Positions 9,201 to 16,319 of a stretch of 32,265 nucleotides of DNA are shown here, one piece after another (positions within the stretch are counted from its first letter, which is position 1; each line of letters opens with the position of its first letter). This DNA comes from Chloroflexota bacterium (lineage in GTDB: Bacteria > Chloroflexota > Anaerolineae > Aggregatilineales > J027): the NCBI GenBank assembly GCA_010092845.1, contig JAADYW010000159.1, forward strand, positions 1 to 32,265, given 5' to 3'. Both the position numbers and the translations under genes were made by a program. A model generated the notes under the pieces. The model was not told the origin of the DNA. It did no database searches and saw nothing but the letters and a program-made list of their open reading frames with translations.

Positions 9201-9310
9201 AAGGCGCGCACTTTGTTTGATACAAAACCATCAATGGGTGTGTCTTCAAGCCAGAAGGCGGTTTGTCCGAGGAGATAGATCTTCAAGGTCTTCATAAGTT
9301 TACGATCCAT
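6299..9310 (-). CDS. SARP-type (BTAD) transcriptional regulator with STAND ATPase and TPR repeats
   Basis: A 1003-residue regulator. Residues about 8-100 form an OmpR/SARP-like winged helix ('LKIYLLGQTAFWLE', 'KVRALLAYLSL', 'NLRMALSNLRKLIG'). About 100-250 is the bacterial transcriptional activation domain ('ALDPWREASHRLLMTLLG', 'YEACRRILADELGVAP'). A STAND/NB-ARC ATPase follows, with Walker A 'GMGGVGKTRLA', Walker B 'ILLVLDNFEHV' and a 'VTSRERL' sensor motif. About 700-930 is TPR ('NIRNSLGVIAQQRGD', 'NTLSNLGLVLYEQGD', 'ALNNLGLVAAAQPD'). Such proteins switch on transcription when a ligand bound at the TPR end drives ATP-dependent oligomerisation. It diverges from the plus-strand cassette at 9370, the natural candidate target. 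The start at 9310 or 9295 is unresolved because neither has a good ribosome site. Confidence 0.92.
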   Translation of the reverse strand: MDRKLMKTLKIYLLGQTAFWLEDTPIDGFVSNKVRALLAYLSLANLPHQRDSLTGLLWAEMPGVDARTNLRMALSNLRKLIGGYLVTSRETVTLDTDLPLWIDALELLATSQDQAADLTQLEAASDLYSGDFMNGFMLKDAPAFEEWLLGQCERFRRAAVVVLERLADRYARQGNTLPAIEAAHRLLALDPWREASHRLLMTLLGRKRQYTEALAQYEACRRILADELGVAPMPETEALYRRILQLREERAPVLPRFATSFVGREAELAMLNAWLGDPTQRLMTITGMGGVGKTRLALEAASRSVELFLDGIVFVPLASLVDASELVGTLQNALGLEGKASYQQLQSHLRECEILLVLDNFEHVLPGRDTLSRLLRHCPALRILVTSRERLNLQGETTLPLEGLPYPAQRGEMHDFAALWLFSERMHRAGIQESLSTTEQATISQICRLVEGLPLGIELAASWTHAASVSEIAAELGHNLELAHREMNIPLRHRSLEAAIGYSWERLTPSQQRALMRLAVFETPFSLEAAHYAAGVKLPDLVTLVEHSLLRRPEQPHYDIHPLIRQFVRRRYEAYPTLVEETRAAHSHYFTGLAAEQQTDLISGNNADTMRRFAASWADIRSAWLWATAHCDQTVLGEMLSPVYTFLIGQGRLTEGAELFSLALSTCEAENEDTDLILLGRLRTYRGVFAYRLGDFTAAEGDFHQALADLPATAPQARLVARYFTACLLSDKGDRDAAMHLFTECLENAQQLNDARYIANIRNSLGVIAQQRGDPATAAVYFRENLSLFRKTGNERQIANTLSNLGLVLYEQGDHTGAYPLLQESLQIHRVHNDRRRIGIALNNLGLVAAAQPDHSAAQQYYTESLTLSREISDRWGIALALANLARSRGQQGGWDWHEIKADLCVALDVAVEIGAEGLILDVLNAALMSLASRGLSEEVHWLSAAIIGHPSASEAMRRDAIGARHIAGIPLREAVSSTPDSLPSLAAALRERLACIDSSSRE

Positions 9311-9369
9311 TTACGATGACCGTATATACCTGAGTATAACCAAAAACTTCTGAGTGGACTCGTTGGCCT
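9311..9369. promoter_or_regulatory. Divergent control region between regulator and cassette
   Basis: A 59-base gap separates the two divergent starts. It contains overlapping TATA-like motifs (GTATATAC and GTATAAC, read TATACT on the minus strand) suitable as -10 elements. The compactness suggests shared or autoregulated control, but no clear operator repeat is visible. Confidence 0.4.
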
Positions 9370-9600
9370 ATGTCATCCTCACGCCCGGCTGAATACTATG
9401 CTTTTCTCCTCCGTTTCTGGCGGGAAGGTTCCGCGGGCGCAGAGTCTGGGGCAGCCATCTGCCGATTTAGCCTGGAGGACACCCAAACGGGCGAACGGTA
9501 TGGTTTCGCCGATTTCGAGTCTTTGGCCGCATTTGTGGTGAGTATGATGCAACGACAAGCCCGCTCTCAACGCAAGCCTGATGATAAGGAGAATCAATGA
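9370..9600 (+). CDS. Small conserved-type hypothetical protein (FLLRFWRE family)
   Basis: A 76-residue protein with the pattern 'YYAFLLRFWREG ... CRFSLEDTQTGERYGFADFESLAAFV'. I have the impression of similar small proteins in other Chloroflexota, often next to BTAD/STAND regulators, but cannot verify this. It has no signal peptide or membrane segment and is acidic-to-neutral with a basic, polar tail. Its stop overlaps the start of the next gene (ATGATGG context), so the two are co-translated. Function unknown; it may be a small partner or effector of the regulator upstream. Confidence 0.7.
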   Translation: MSSSRPAEYYAFLLRFWREGSAGAESGAAICRFSLEDTQTGERYGFADFESLAAFVVSMMQRQARSQRKPDDKENQ

Positions 9601-10190
9601 TGGAATACCCACTGACCTTGACCAAACGTATCGGGAAGATGAACGCTCGCCTGCATTTTGATGTCAAAGACGCCACCGGAAAACAGGTGATGCGCATCGA
9701 AGTGGACTCGCGCAAGCTCAATCAAAACGTGACCATTCCCGCGAATGACGCTAGCCCAATTTTTGATCTGCAGATCCAGTTCCATCGCAAAACTGGCCGG
9801 CAGTTGAGCGTGCGACTTCCCGACGGCCGCACCGTTGGCGAGGCGGTCCTACGCGGCAAGGGCCTAATGGCGGGCGAGGTCGTGTTGCACGACGCCACTG
9901 GCGCCCAAATCGGTACCATTGCCAGTGGTGATAGCTGGAAGACCGGTGCCAGCGTCGGCTTCATGACGCTATTCAGCGGCTTGCTGCCTCTCTTTGCACG
10001 GAACAAAGCCATGATCCCTACCTACAGGGTCACGCTACATGGTCGCGAGGCGCTCAAGCTGACGCCCAATAATAGAGGGATATCGACTGGTGAGGCGCGG
10101 CGCGTGATCGAGAAAGTAGGCGACGTGAAGCCTGAAGACGAACCATTAGTCTTGGGTGGGCTGTTTCTGATCGCGCCTCTCCTGACCTAG
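9597..10190 (+). CDS. Hypothetical protein, possibly tubby/LURP-one-like beta fold
   Basis: A 197-residue protein with AAGGAG 5 bases before the ATG. Most of it alternates short beta-strand-like segments with 'D..G' turns: 'LHFDVKDATGKQVMRIEVDS', 'LQIQFHRKTGRQLSVRLPDG', 'GEVVLHDATGAQIGTI'. This layout reminds me of the phospholipid-scramblase/LURP-one/tubby C-terminal fold, but the match is by layout only. A mildly hydrophobic stretch 'VGFMTLFSGLLPLF' and the C-terminal 'LVLGGLFLIAPLLT' could contact a membrane. It is second in the cassette facing the SARP regulator. Function not recognised. Confidence 0.6.
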   Translation: MMEYPLTLTKRIGKMNARLHFDVKDATGKQVMRIEVDSRKLNQNVTIPANDASPIFDLQIQFHRKTGRQLSVRLPDGRTVGEAVLRGKGLMAGEVVLHDATGAQIGTIASGDSWKTGASVGFMTLFSGLLPLFARNKAMIPTYRVTLHGREALKLTPNNRGISTGEARRVIEKVGDVKPEDEPLVLGGLFLIAPLLT

Positions 10191-10211
10191 AACCCTGAGG
10201 GTTACTATGCT

Positions 10212-10246
10212 GGCCAGCTCGGGCTGGCCGGCGCTAACGTAGCGCC
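10212..10246 (-). repeat. REP-like palindromic element, copy 1
   Basis: Read on the minus strand, the box ACGTTAGCGCC (10240-10230) is followed at once by a perfect hairpin GGCCAGC-CCGA-GCTGGCC (10229-10212). The box can also fold back on the preceding GGCGCT as AGCGCC. The outer bases AGCTCGGGC/GCCCGAGCT (10216-10224, 10244-10252) give an alternative stem. The same box plus a hairpin of different arm sequence occurs at 25827-25857. It lies between two genes of the cassette. Confidence 0.5.
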
Positions 10247-10343
10247 CGAGCTCTACGCCGCCACTCGTCTATCTTCTGACCGGAGTCTATGGCGCTTTCC
10301 AACAGCATTGCCACAGCAATAGAGAAGGAGTAATCGTTCCCCA

Positions 10344-11495
10344 ATGGCCGATAACGACCATCTGCTTACAAGCTACTTCTCTTTCACCCCCGCAGACTTG
10401 GATGCAAATCGTTCTGGTATGCTCTCGCCGGCACAGAGCCAGGTGCTTAATGCCAGAATCAGCGAGATGCAGCAGCAAGATAAGCAGACTCGGCGAACAG
10501 CGATTGCCTGTGCGCCACTCATGTTCTTAATCTTCACGGCTGTCTTTGCTGGCCGGCTTTTCTTTGCAGATGTTGCATTCGATGAATCGCTTCTGGTCCT
10601 GGGAATCCCACTTGGGATTTTGATCTTTGTCCTGGTCGTGAGCCTGCTATCCATAGGCCGGGCCACCAAGCGCGAGCGAGCTGGGTTTCTCGCTGGCCAA
10701 GTGCATCACGTTGAAGGTTCTGTCTCCATTCGGGCACTGGGTGGTGATGCGGATGGTAACCCGTTGTTTGCACTCCAAATTGGAGGTAAAACTTACGTGG
10801 AAGCGCTCAATCGCCAGCATTTTGACGAGGGTGCCTTCCATGCGCTCTCAGAGGGTTCTGTGGCTCGCGCTTATTATTTTGGCAACCGGTTGCTCTCCAT
10901 TGAGTTGATTGAATCGCAGAATATGCTCTATCCATCCCAACAGACTGATTCTCCTCCGCTGGGTCAGGCGTTCGTTTTCGACGCCACTGATCTCGCCGCC
11001 AATCGCATGGGTAATCTCAGTGAGGCCCAGCGTCAGCGCTTTTCCGCTGAAATGCGCTCGCCAGATCGGGCATGTCTGCTTATTGTACTCCTACTGGCTG
11101 CTGTCCCAGCGAGTATTCCTGTGGTGGCGTTGCTGACCAATGAGACTGAGAGTTTGCAGAGCGAAGCCGAGGCCAACCCTGTACTTCCGGTGATGTTGAT
11201 CGGGTTTAGTATAGTGGTTGCAGCGCTCGCATAATGGCTGGCGATTTCGGCAATCCGGACGCGTGTCGCTCTCCGGACGGGGAGTTTTGCCTATGGTACG
11301 GTGCGACCGATTGAAGGCGTTGTCAGAAAAAAGGAGTACTCACCAGGTGACGCCGAGACCACGGCGAGCTATCGTGTGCTGTGCGGCAGCACCTGGATTG
11401 ACCTCCGCCCTAGCGCGTATGAGGTGATCGAAGAAGGGCGTGCTTACCGGTTCTACCGGTATAAATGGACCGTAGTCTCAGCTGAGCCACTATAA
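10344..11495 (+). pseudogene. Duplicated-domain membrane protein interrupted by in-frame TAA (codon 297)
   Basis: The annotated ORF (10344-11234, 296 residues) stops at TAA 11232-11234, but the same frame stays open to 11495. The protein is two repeats. Each repeat begins 'FTPADLDANRSGMLSPAQ' or 'FDATDLAANRMGNLSEAQ', has two transmembrane helices, then a soluble beta-rich part. The first soluble part is 'GQVHHVEGSVSIRALGG'; its counterpart 'YGTVRPIEGVVRKKEYSPGD' lies beyond the stop. So a single base (TAA from, for example, TTA Leu within a transmembrane helix) truncates a 383-residue protein. It could be real truncation or a base-call error. The next gene starts 14 bases after 11495, consistent with an intact operon ancestor. 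Function unknown; the soluble parts look like small membrane-anchored beta domains. Confidence 0.75.
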
Positions 11496-11509
11496 GGAGA
11501 TGGGTAGTC

Positions 11510-12175
11510 ATGGCATCATTTCTCGACCATTTCACCGAGTATGTCGGTATGTCTTTCGCTCGGCAGCTCGCCCTATCAGATTATCTGGGGGAGTGTCGCT
11601 GGCAGGTCAATACTCTGGAGGGTGTCATCCGCTTTGAGAACAAGGGACAATACCCCATTCAGATCCTCGGGTCGGAATCTGACCTTGTAGGGACCTGGTT
11701 GTGGGCCTGGGCAAATGAGATGCTGATACGCGATGTGAAGCCCGACGTGCTGCGCGATGCACAAACCATGCGCCGCTATGGCGATCAGCATAGCATTGAA
11801 GAACTGACAGTAGCGGAGTTTGATCTGGATGGTCGTGCTGACGGGCATATGCTGTCGCAGTTGGCGGTGGGCGTTTGCAACGCAAACTGCTACTACCGTG
11901 GTCCCTATGATGAAGGGGCAAGCTTCTTCCTCTTGTATGACGTTCCGCTCGATCTCTTACCCATTCCAGTGGTACGCATCTCCACAGTAATCAGCGAGGT
12001 TACTGGCGTCTATCCCGTTGATCACCAGCGTATGGCTCATGCGTTCCTCACGCAGCAGGGATTCTCTATCTCTACCCAGGACTCTGAGTGGCTGGCCAAG
12101 CATGAAGATGGCCGCGAATTCCGTATCAGCTTTGACAGCGAACAGCGAATTGCTGAGATGAACTTTCAGGTGTAG
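11510..12175 (+). CDS. DUF6882-like protein
   Basis: A 221-residue soluble protein. The pattern 'FLDHFTEYVGMSFARQLALS', then 'CRWQVNTLEGVIRFEN', 'YPIQILGSESDLVGTWLWAW' and 'CNANCYYRGPYDEGASFFLL' matches what I know as DUF6882, an uncharacterised family. AGGAG lies 11 bases before the ATG. It is the last gene of the plus-strand cassette and ends 31 bases before a bidirectional terminator hairpin. The role is not known; related proteins often sit near SUKH-like or immunity-type genes, but nothing here proves that. Confidence 0.7.
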   Translation: MASFLDHFTEYVGMSFARQLALSDYLGECRWQVNTLEGVIRFENKGQYPIQILGSESDLVGTWLWAWANEMLIRDVKPDVLRDAQTMRRYGDQHSIEELTVAEFDLDGRADGHMLSQLAVGVCNANCYYRGPYDEGASFFLLYDVPLDLLPIPVVRISTVISEVTGVYPVDHQRMAHAFLTQQGFSISTQDSEWLAKHEDGREFRISFDSEQRIAEMNFQV

Positions 12176-12205
12176 AAGAGGTTTCACCGATTGCAGTAAG
12201 AAGAT

Positions 12206-12244
12206 TGTGCCGGTTAGGGCAGTGGGTTTGCCTTGACCGGCACA
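12206..12244. terminator. Bidirectional terminator hairpin between convergent operons
   Basis: A 9-bp perfect inverted repeat TGTGCCGGT/ACCGGCACA (12206-12214, 12236-12244) encloses a further AGGGCA/TGCCTT stem. It stands between the DUF6882-like gene (+) and the hydrogenase operon end (-), where a bidirectional terminator is expected. Confidence 0.7.
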
Positions 12245-12288
12245 TCGAATGTATTGCAAGCGTTGCGCTGCGCCAAGTCTGGTGCAGC

Positions 12289-12744
12289 CTATCCGGCCAT
12301 ACTGATGAGTCGAGTCCGCATATTATCCAGACGTGTGCCGATGACTCGCGACAATTGTTGCATGAGCTGATAGCCCCACTCAGGTCGTTCAGCCAGAAAG
12401 GCCCTCATCTTGACTGCATCGATAGCAATCAGTTTCGCTTCGCTGGAGGCTACTGCACTGAGTTTGTATTGATGTGGCTCTACTAGCGCCGACCACCCGA
12501 GCGGTTCGCCGGCTACGATAGTCTCGATCTCGGTGCGCGTCTCGCCGGTCTCGTCCATATCCATCAGCAGATCAACCGAACCCTCAAGCACGAGGAAGAG
12601 TTCGTCGGCGGTGTCTTTTTGCTGGAAGAGGTAGGTATCCTCTTCCAGGACTGTTTCTTCACAGAATTGGGCGATGTCGGCAAACATTTCAGGGGGTAAT
12701 CCTGCAAAAAGTTTGAAGCGTCGCAATAGTTCAGGTGAAATCAT
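12289..12744 (-). CDS. Stand-alone cyclic-nucleotide-binding-domain (Crp-like sensor) protein
   Basis: A 151-residue protein made only of a Crp/Fnr-type cNBD beta-barrel: 'LRRFKLFAGLPPEMFADIA', 'DTADELFLVLEGSVDLLMD', and 'VAGEPLGWSALVEPHQYKLS' at the phosphate-binding cassette. The cassette lacks the usual Arg that contacts cyclic-nucleotide phosphate, so cAMP binding is doubtful. There is no helix-turn-helix, so it cannot bind DNA in the Crp manner. Its start overlaps the stop of the maturation protease (ATGA), making it the last gene of the hdr-mvh operon. A regulatory or assembly role on the Hdr-Mvh complex is an inference from position. Confidence 0.85.
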   Translation of the reverse strand: MISPELLRRFKLFAGLPPEMFADIAQFCEETVLEEDTYLFQQKDTADELFLVLEGSVDLLMDMDETGETRTEIETIVAGEPLGWSALVEPHQYKLSAVASSEAKLIAIDAVKMRAFLAERPEWGYQLMQQLSRVIGTRLDNMRTRLISMAG

Positions 12745-13235
12745 TTTGTTTCCTGTTCTACGGAACTAGCCGGAATACTCAGCAGTCTAAAAACGGCGGT
12801 GCAGGCATCAGGCATGGCCGCCTGGACAGCCGGGGTAAGCTCTTCGCAAAAATCAAGGACCTGGTTAGCAGTTATCGCCACAATCTGAACGTGATGCATT
12901 TCGGGTAGTTTTGCCCCCAGTTCTCTGCCGATTCGCAAAGCTGTTGGCAGATCGGCATCGTGTGTGCTGCGGGTATTGAGCGTTTCAGGCAGATTCGACG
13001 CATCAAAGACGTGTACTTGCCCCGCCTGATCGGCCGGGGCCCACATCGCATCGATAATGATGACACGCTCGTAGCCGACCATATGCTCCATCAGCGTAAT
13101 GCCCCCGACGGATACTTCGATCACCTCAATCGGGCTCTCTTCTGGTAGCAACTCCTGGACCCGCCGCGCCGTGTAGATCCCAATACCGTCGTCGGACAGA
13201 ATCGGGTTGCCAAGGCCAATCACCAGTGTTTTCAT
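12741..13235 (-). CDS. [NiFe]-hydrogenase maturation endopeptidase
   Basis: A 164-residue HyaD/HycI/FrhD-type protease. It has 'LVIGLGNPILSDDGIGIYTA' at the N terminus with the nickel-binding acid in the family position, 'VIIIDAMWAP' for the second metal-binding acid, and 'THDADLPTAL' with the His ligand. This peptidase trims the C-terminal extension of the large subunit after the Ni-Fe site is loaded. It follows mvhA by 66 bases on the same strand and mvhA carries a 28-residue tail after its last ligand motif, so MvhA is the obvious substrate. The length is typical. It could be called FrhD/HyaD-like; I give no symbol because several names apply. Confidence 0.88.
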   Translation of the reverse strand: MKTLVIGLGNPILSDDGIGIYTARRVQELLPEESPIEVIEVSVGGITLMEHMVGYERVIIIDAMWAPADQAGQVHVFDASNLPETLNTRSTHDADLPTALRIGRELGAKLPEMHHVQIVAITANQVLDFCEELTPAVQAAMPDACTAVFRLLSIPASSVEQETK

Positions 13236-13253
13236 CGATGTTAATCCCGAGGA

Positions 13254-13278
13254 GTGCAGGACGTTAGGCGCCCTGCAC
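13254..13278 (-). repeat. Hairpin between mvhA and the protease, with degenerate REP-like box
   Basis: A 7-bp stem GTGCAGG/CCTGCAC (13254-13260, 13272-13278) flanks ACGTTAGGCGC. The loop is close to the ACGTTAGCGCC box of the two REP-like elements, with one extra G. It may be a degenerate third copy or an intra-operon processing stem. Confidence 0.35.
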
Positions 13279-13301
13279 CCGTACCTGATTCAGACTTCAA
13301 T

Positions 13302-14774
13302 TTAGGTTGTGTATTGCTCGCGGTGGTCAACCACCGTGCCATCAGGGCCAAAGATCACGACCTCGAGGGGCATTTGCCCGGGCAACGAGTGCGTAGCACA
13401 GCTAAAGCACGGATCGTAGCTACGGAATGCCATCTCCACCATATTGAGAATGCCGTCGGTCACGTTGCCAGCATGGATCAGTGAACTGGCGGCCTTCTTA
13501 ATGGTGTAGGTGATCGGGGCAAAGTTGTTGGTCGTCCCCACGATCAAATTGACTTTTGTCAGGATGCCGTTCTCATCTGTTTCATAGTGGTGGGTCAATG
13601 TGCCGCGTGGGGCCTCAACAGTGCCAATACCAACAGTTGGTGTCTCAGTTGGGATGGTGCGCACATTGGGGCTGGTGATTTCTTCATCGGTCGCCAGCTC
13701 CAGCATGCGCTCTGCAGCATAGAGAAGCTCGATCAAGCGTGCCCAATGGGTCGCCAGCGTATGATGCACCGGCTTGCCACCCAGTGTCTTGAACATTTCT
13801 TCATATGCTTCCTGAGCTTTGGGGGTCGCCATACCATCGGCAGCATTCAGCCGGCTAAGGGGTGTGCAGGCATACATCCCACTGTCCTTGCCGTCAGTGA
13901 AGCCTTTCCATCCGATCTTCTTCAAATACGGATATTTGAGATAGGCGTAGGGTTCCACGTGCTCGGCGATATGTTCGGTATAGTCCTGGGCGCGATATTT
14001 CGCGAACTCCTTGCCGTCGGGGTCAACAACGCGGATCATGCCATCGTAGAAGTTGACCTTATTGTTCTGGTCGACGAGGCCCATATAGTAGGTTTGCTGG
14101 GTATAGGTATCCCCAACAATCAAGTCAACATAGGCCTTGTTGGCTAGGACGATGTCACGGAAAATCTGCAGCGACCACAAGCCGAATTCCACGTTGTCGC
14201 GCGCCACCTTCTCCATGAACTGGCGTTCTTCTTCGTTAATCGCCTTGCTCATCCCACCGGGTAGCCCGGCGACAGGATGGACAGCGCGACCGCCGATGAT
14301 CTTGATGACTTCGTGGTTATGTTTGCGCGTGTTGATAACCTTCAGCCCAGCTTCTTTGCCGACCTTAGCAATCACCCCCAGGATGTTGCGTTCGGCCGCC
14401 GGCGCATCCGGTCCGACGACGAAGTCCGGCCCCCCCAATGCATAGAAGTGGGTGGTGTGATCTGTCACGTAGAAGGCGCTGTAGAACAGCTCGCGGAGCT
14501 TTTTGGCGGCTGAAGGCGGATCGACCTTGTAGAGATCGTCAAGGGCTTTGGCTGCTGCCATGTGGTGTGCCTCCGGGCAGACACCACAGATGCGGTTGGT
14601 GATGCGCGGCATTTCCTCGGCCGGTCGTCCCAAACAGAAGACCTCAAACCCACGCAGTTCAGGTACCTGGAAGTACGTGTTTTTGACCTCGCCTTGTTCG
14701 TCAAGGAAGATTTCGATTTTGCCGTGACCCTCCAGCCGGGTGATGGGATCAATGGTGATGCGTTGTGTCGTCAT
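13302..14774 (-). CDS. mvhA: F420-non-reducing [NiFe]-hydrogenase large subunit (MvhA, group 3c)
   Basis: A 490-residue catalytic large subunit that activates H2 at a Ni-Fe(CN)2CO site. The N-terminal L1 motif is 'RICGVCPEAHH'; the C-terminal L2 motif is 'DPCFSCATH', supplying all four Cys ligands, with Cys and not selenocysteine in each. After the L2 His there are 28 residues ('SLPGQMPLEVVIFGPDG...'), consistent with a tail cut by the adjacent maturation protease. The start is ATG 14774 with AGGAG 7 bases upstream; the ORF track's 580-residue version runs into mvhG in another frame and is wrong. It lies 10 bases after mvhG. Group 3c is inferred from the mvhD-mvhG-mvhA order and hdrA linkage. 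It is expected to be cytoplasmic, with no signal peptide on any subunit. Confidence 0.93.
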   Translation of the reverse strand: MTTQRITIDPITRLEGHGKIEIFLDEQGEVKNTYFQVPELRGFEVFCLGRPAEEMPRITNRICGVCPEAHHMAAAKALDDLYKVDPPSAAKKLRELFYSAFYVTDHTTHFYALGGPDFVVGPDAPAAERNILGVIAKVGKEAGLKVINTRKHNHEVIKIIGGRAVHPVAGLPGGMSKAINEEERQFMEKVARDNVEFGLWSLQIFRDIVLANKAYVDLIVGDTYTQQTYYMGLVDQNNKVNFYDGMIRVVDPDGKEFAKYRAQDYTEHIAEHVEPYAYLKYPYLKKIGWKGFTDGKDSGMYACTPLSRLNAADGMATPKAQEAYEEMFKTLGGKPVHHTLATHWARLIELLYAAERMLELATDEEITSPNVRTIPTETPTVGIGTVEAPRGTLTHHYETDENGILTKVNLIVGTTNNFAPITYTIKKAASSLIHAGNVTDGILNMVEMAFRSYDPCFSCATHSLPGQMPLEVVIFGPDGTVVDHREQYTT

Positions 14775-14784
14775 GGCTTCTCTC

Positions 14785-15813
14785 CTAGTCCTTGAGCTTG
14801 GGGTCCAAGCGTGGGGTTTCCTTGATCTGGGCGGCCATTTTCTGACCGTTCTCCATTTCAAGGCGTGTGCGATGCAGCATCGAATGGGCCAACCCAAAAC
14901 GATAGAAATAGCCTGCCGGGTCTGGCAGCGTATCCAGGATTTTGTCAATCTCTTCGGGGGAGTTGGCATCCAGCACCGAAGCGAGTGCGCTGATGAGTTT
15001 GGCCCCACCATCGATAACGCCTTCATTGGGGCCGTAACAGCCACGGCACCCCATATTCACACTCGGGCAAAGGGCGCCACAACCAGCACGTGTTGCAATG
15101 CCGGCGCAAAATAGCCCTTGATCGAGTAGGCATTTGTCAGGATCGGGGATGATCTCATAGGGGCGATAGAAGTGCGAGATCTTCTTCTCTTCTCTTTCGC
15201 GGGGGCATTCGTCGCAAACCGTGACATCCATACCGACAACTGTTCCTGGCGGGGGGAGTTCCCCGGCCATAACGGCCTCGACCAGAGCTTCGATCCATTT
15301 GGCTTCTGGCGGACATCCTGGAAGGTAGTATTCCACCGGGACCACCTGATCGAGTGTCTTGACGGTATTCCAGAAGCCTGGCAGCTCGAGTTCACCTTCC
15401 GCGACCTGGATTGCCTCGAGGGGAATGATCCCTTCAGGATTGACGACGGTGGGCGCGTCCTTGTAGATGAAGTTCATCATCTGCTCGCGGTCATTGAAGT
15501 TCGCCAACCCTGGCGCGCAACCTTCTGTTGCGCAGCTACCGAAGGCGACCAGGACCTGGCTCTTGCGGCGGAGTAGCTCGGCCATTTCCAGATTCTCGTC
15601 GGTGCGGATCGCGCCGTTGAACAGCGTCACCGCGATCTCACCGTCTTCCAACGCCTCAATATCGGATCGCTTGAAATCCAAAATACAGGGACAGAAGATG
15701 AAATCAAAATAGTCTGCCACATCCAGGATTTTCTCGTGAATGGCCAGGATCGCAATTTCACAACCTCCGCAGGAGGATGCCCAGTAGATAGCTAGTTTCG
15801 GTTTATCACCCAT
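14785..15813 (-). CDS. mvhG: F420-non-reducing [NiFe]-hydrogenase small subunit (MvhG)
   Basis: A 342-residue electron-transfer subunit carrying three Fe-S clusters from the Ni-Fe site to MvhD. The proximal cluster ligands are in 'SSCGGCE', 'FGSCATEGCAPG' and 'LPGCPPEAKW'. The C-terminal Cys-rich part 'CLLDQGLFCAGIATRAGCG' and 'NMGCRGCYGPNEG' holds the medial and distal clusters. There is no Tat signal, unlike respiratory hydrogenases, so the enzyme is cytoplasmic. I chose ATG 15813, with AGGAGG 6 bases upstream; the 15-residue extension in the ORF track is arginine-rich translated leader. The start overlaps the end of mvhD by 8 bases, so translation is coupled. Confidence 0.93.
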   Translation of the reverse strand: MGDKPKLAIYWASSCGGCEIAILAIHEKILDVADYFDFIFCPCILDFKRSDIEALEDGEIAVTLFNGAIRTDENLEMAELLRRKSQVLVAFGSCATEGCAPGLANFNDREQMMNFIYKDAPTVVNPEGIIPLEAIQVAEGELELPGFWNTVKTLDQVVPVEYYLPGCPPEAKWIEALVEAVMAGELPPPGTVVGMDVTVCDECPREREEKKISHFYRPYEIIPDPDKCLLDQGLFCAGIATRAGCGALCPSVNMGCRGCYGPNEGVIDGGAKLISALASVLDANSPEEIDKILDTLPDPAGYFYRFGLAHSMLHRTRLEMENGQKMAAQIKETPRLDPKLKD

Positions 15814-16306
15814 GTGTGGCCTCCTTCTCCGGCAAAGGCGGGAGGTGTGGCGACGCATCGTGATTGTTATCGTGCCACTTCAGCGGTCCCAACTTCGCAA
15901 TTTTCTCGGTCATCTCTTTGACAGTTTCAGTGAAGATAATGCCCTGTGCAGCCGAGGCCCAACCGAGTTGGACGCGATCAGGGTGGACACCGAGCTGGCT
16001 CAGGGTGCGGCGCAGCAGTGCCACACGGCGCATTGCTTTGAAGTTGCCCTCTTCATAATGGCACTGACCAGGGTGGCATCCCATAACGAGTACGCCATCG
16101 GCGCCTTCACGTAGCGCTTTGATGACAAAGGTTGGGTCCAGGCGGCCGGTGCACATGATACGGATGTCACGCAGTGTAGCCGGGTAGCCGAAACGGCTGG
16201 TCCCGGCCAGGTCAGCGGCACGATACGAGCACCAGTTGCAGAGGAACCCAATGATCACGGGGGATCTATCCCCCCACGCTGGATGGTATTGTTTATAGTC
16301 AACCAT
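15806..16306 (-). CDS. mvhD: Hydrogenase/heterodisulfide reductase delta subunit (MvhD)
   Basis: A 166-residue [2Fe-2S] protein that links the hydrogenase MvhAG to HdrA. The family Cys pattern is intact: 'GFLCNWCSYRAAD', 'IMCTGRLDP' and 'MGCHPGQCHYEEGN'. Its length and the single domain match MvhD and not the longer FlpD or HdrA-MvhD fusions. It starts 13 bases after the stop of hdrA and its end overlaps mvhG. Its position exactly between hdrA and mvhG supports a physical Hdr-MvhD-MvhGA electron path. A histidine-rich tail ('WHDNNHDASPHL') is unusual but without known meaning. Confidence 0.93.
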   Translation of the reverse strand: MVDYKQYHPAWGDRSPVIIGFLCNWCSYRAADLAGTSRFGYPATLRDIRIMCTGRLDPTFVIKALREGADGVLVMGCHPGQCHYEEGNFKAMRRVALLRRTLSQLGVHPDRVQLGWASAAQGIIFTETVKEMTEKIAKLGPLKWHDNNHDASPHLPPLPEKEATHG

Positions 16307-16319
16307 GTCTCAATTCCTC

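Noticed and set aside
11232-11234. TAA recoding or programmed readthrough, suggested by two in-frame TAA codons (11232 and 31896)
   Set aside because: TAA ends several intact genes in the window (for example mvhA, the flavodoxin-like gene and the LuxR fragment), and no readthrough signal is seen, so nonsense mutation or base error is simpler.
13254-13278. Integron attC site, because GTTAGGC fits the GTTRRRY core
   Set aside because: No matching RYYYAAC partner at proper spacing, no integrase and no cassette array; the box fits the REP-like motif better.
13302-15044. 580-residue version of MvhA in the ORF track
   Set aside because: The first 90 residues are mvhG read in the wrong frame; the ribosome site and family start lie at 14774.
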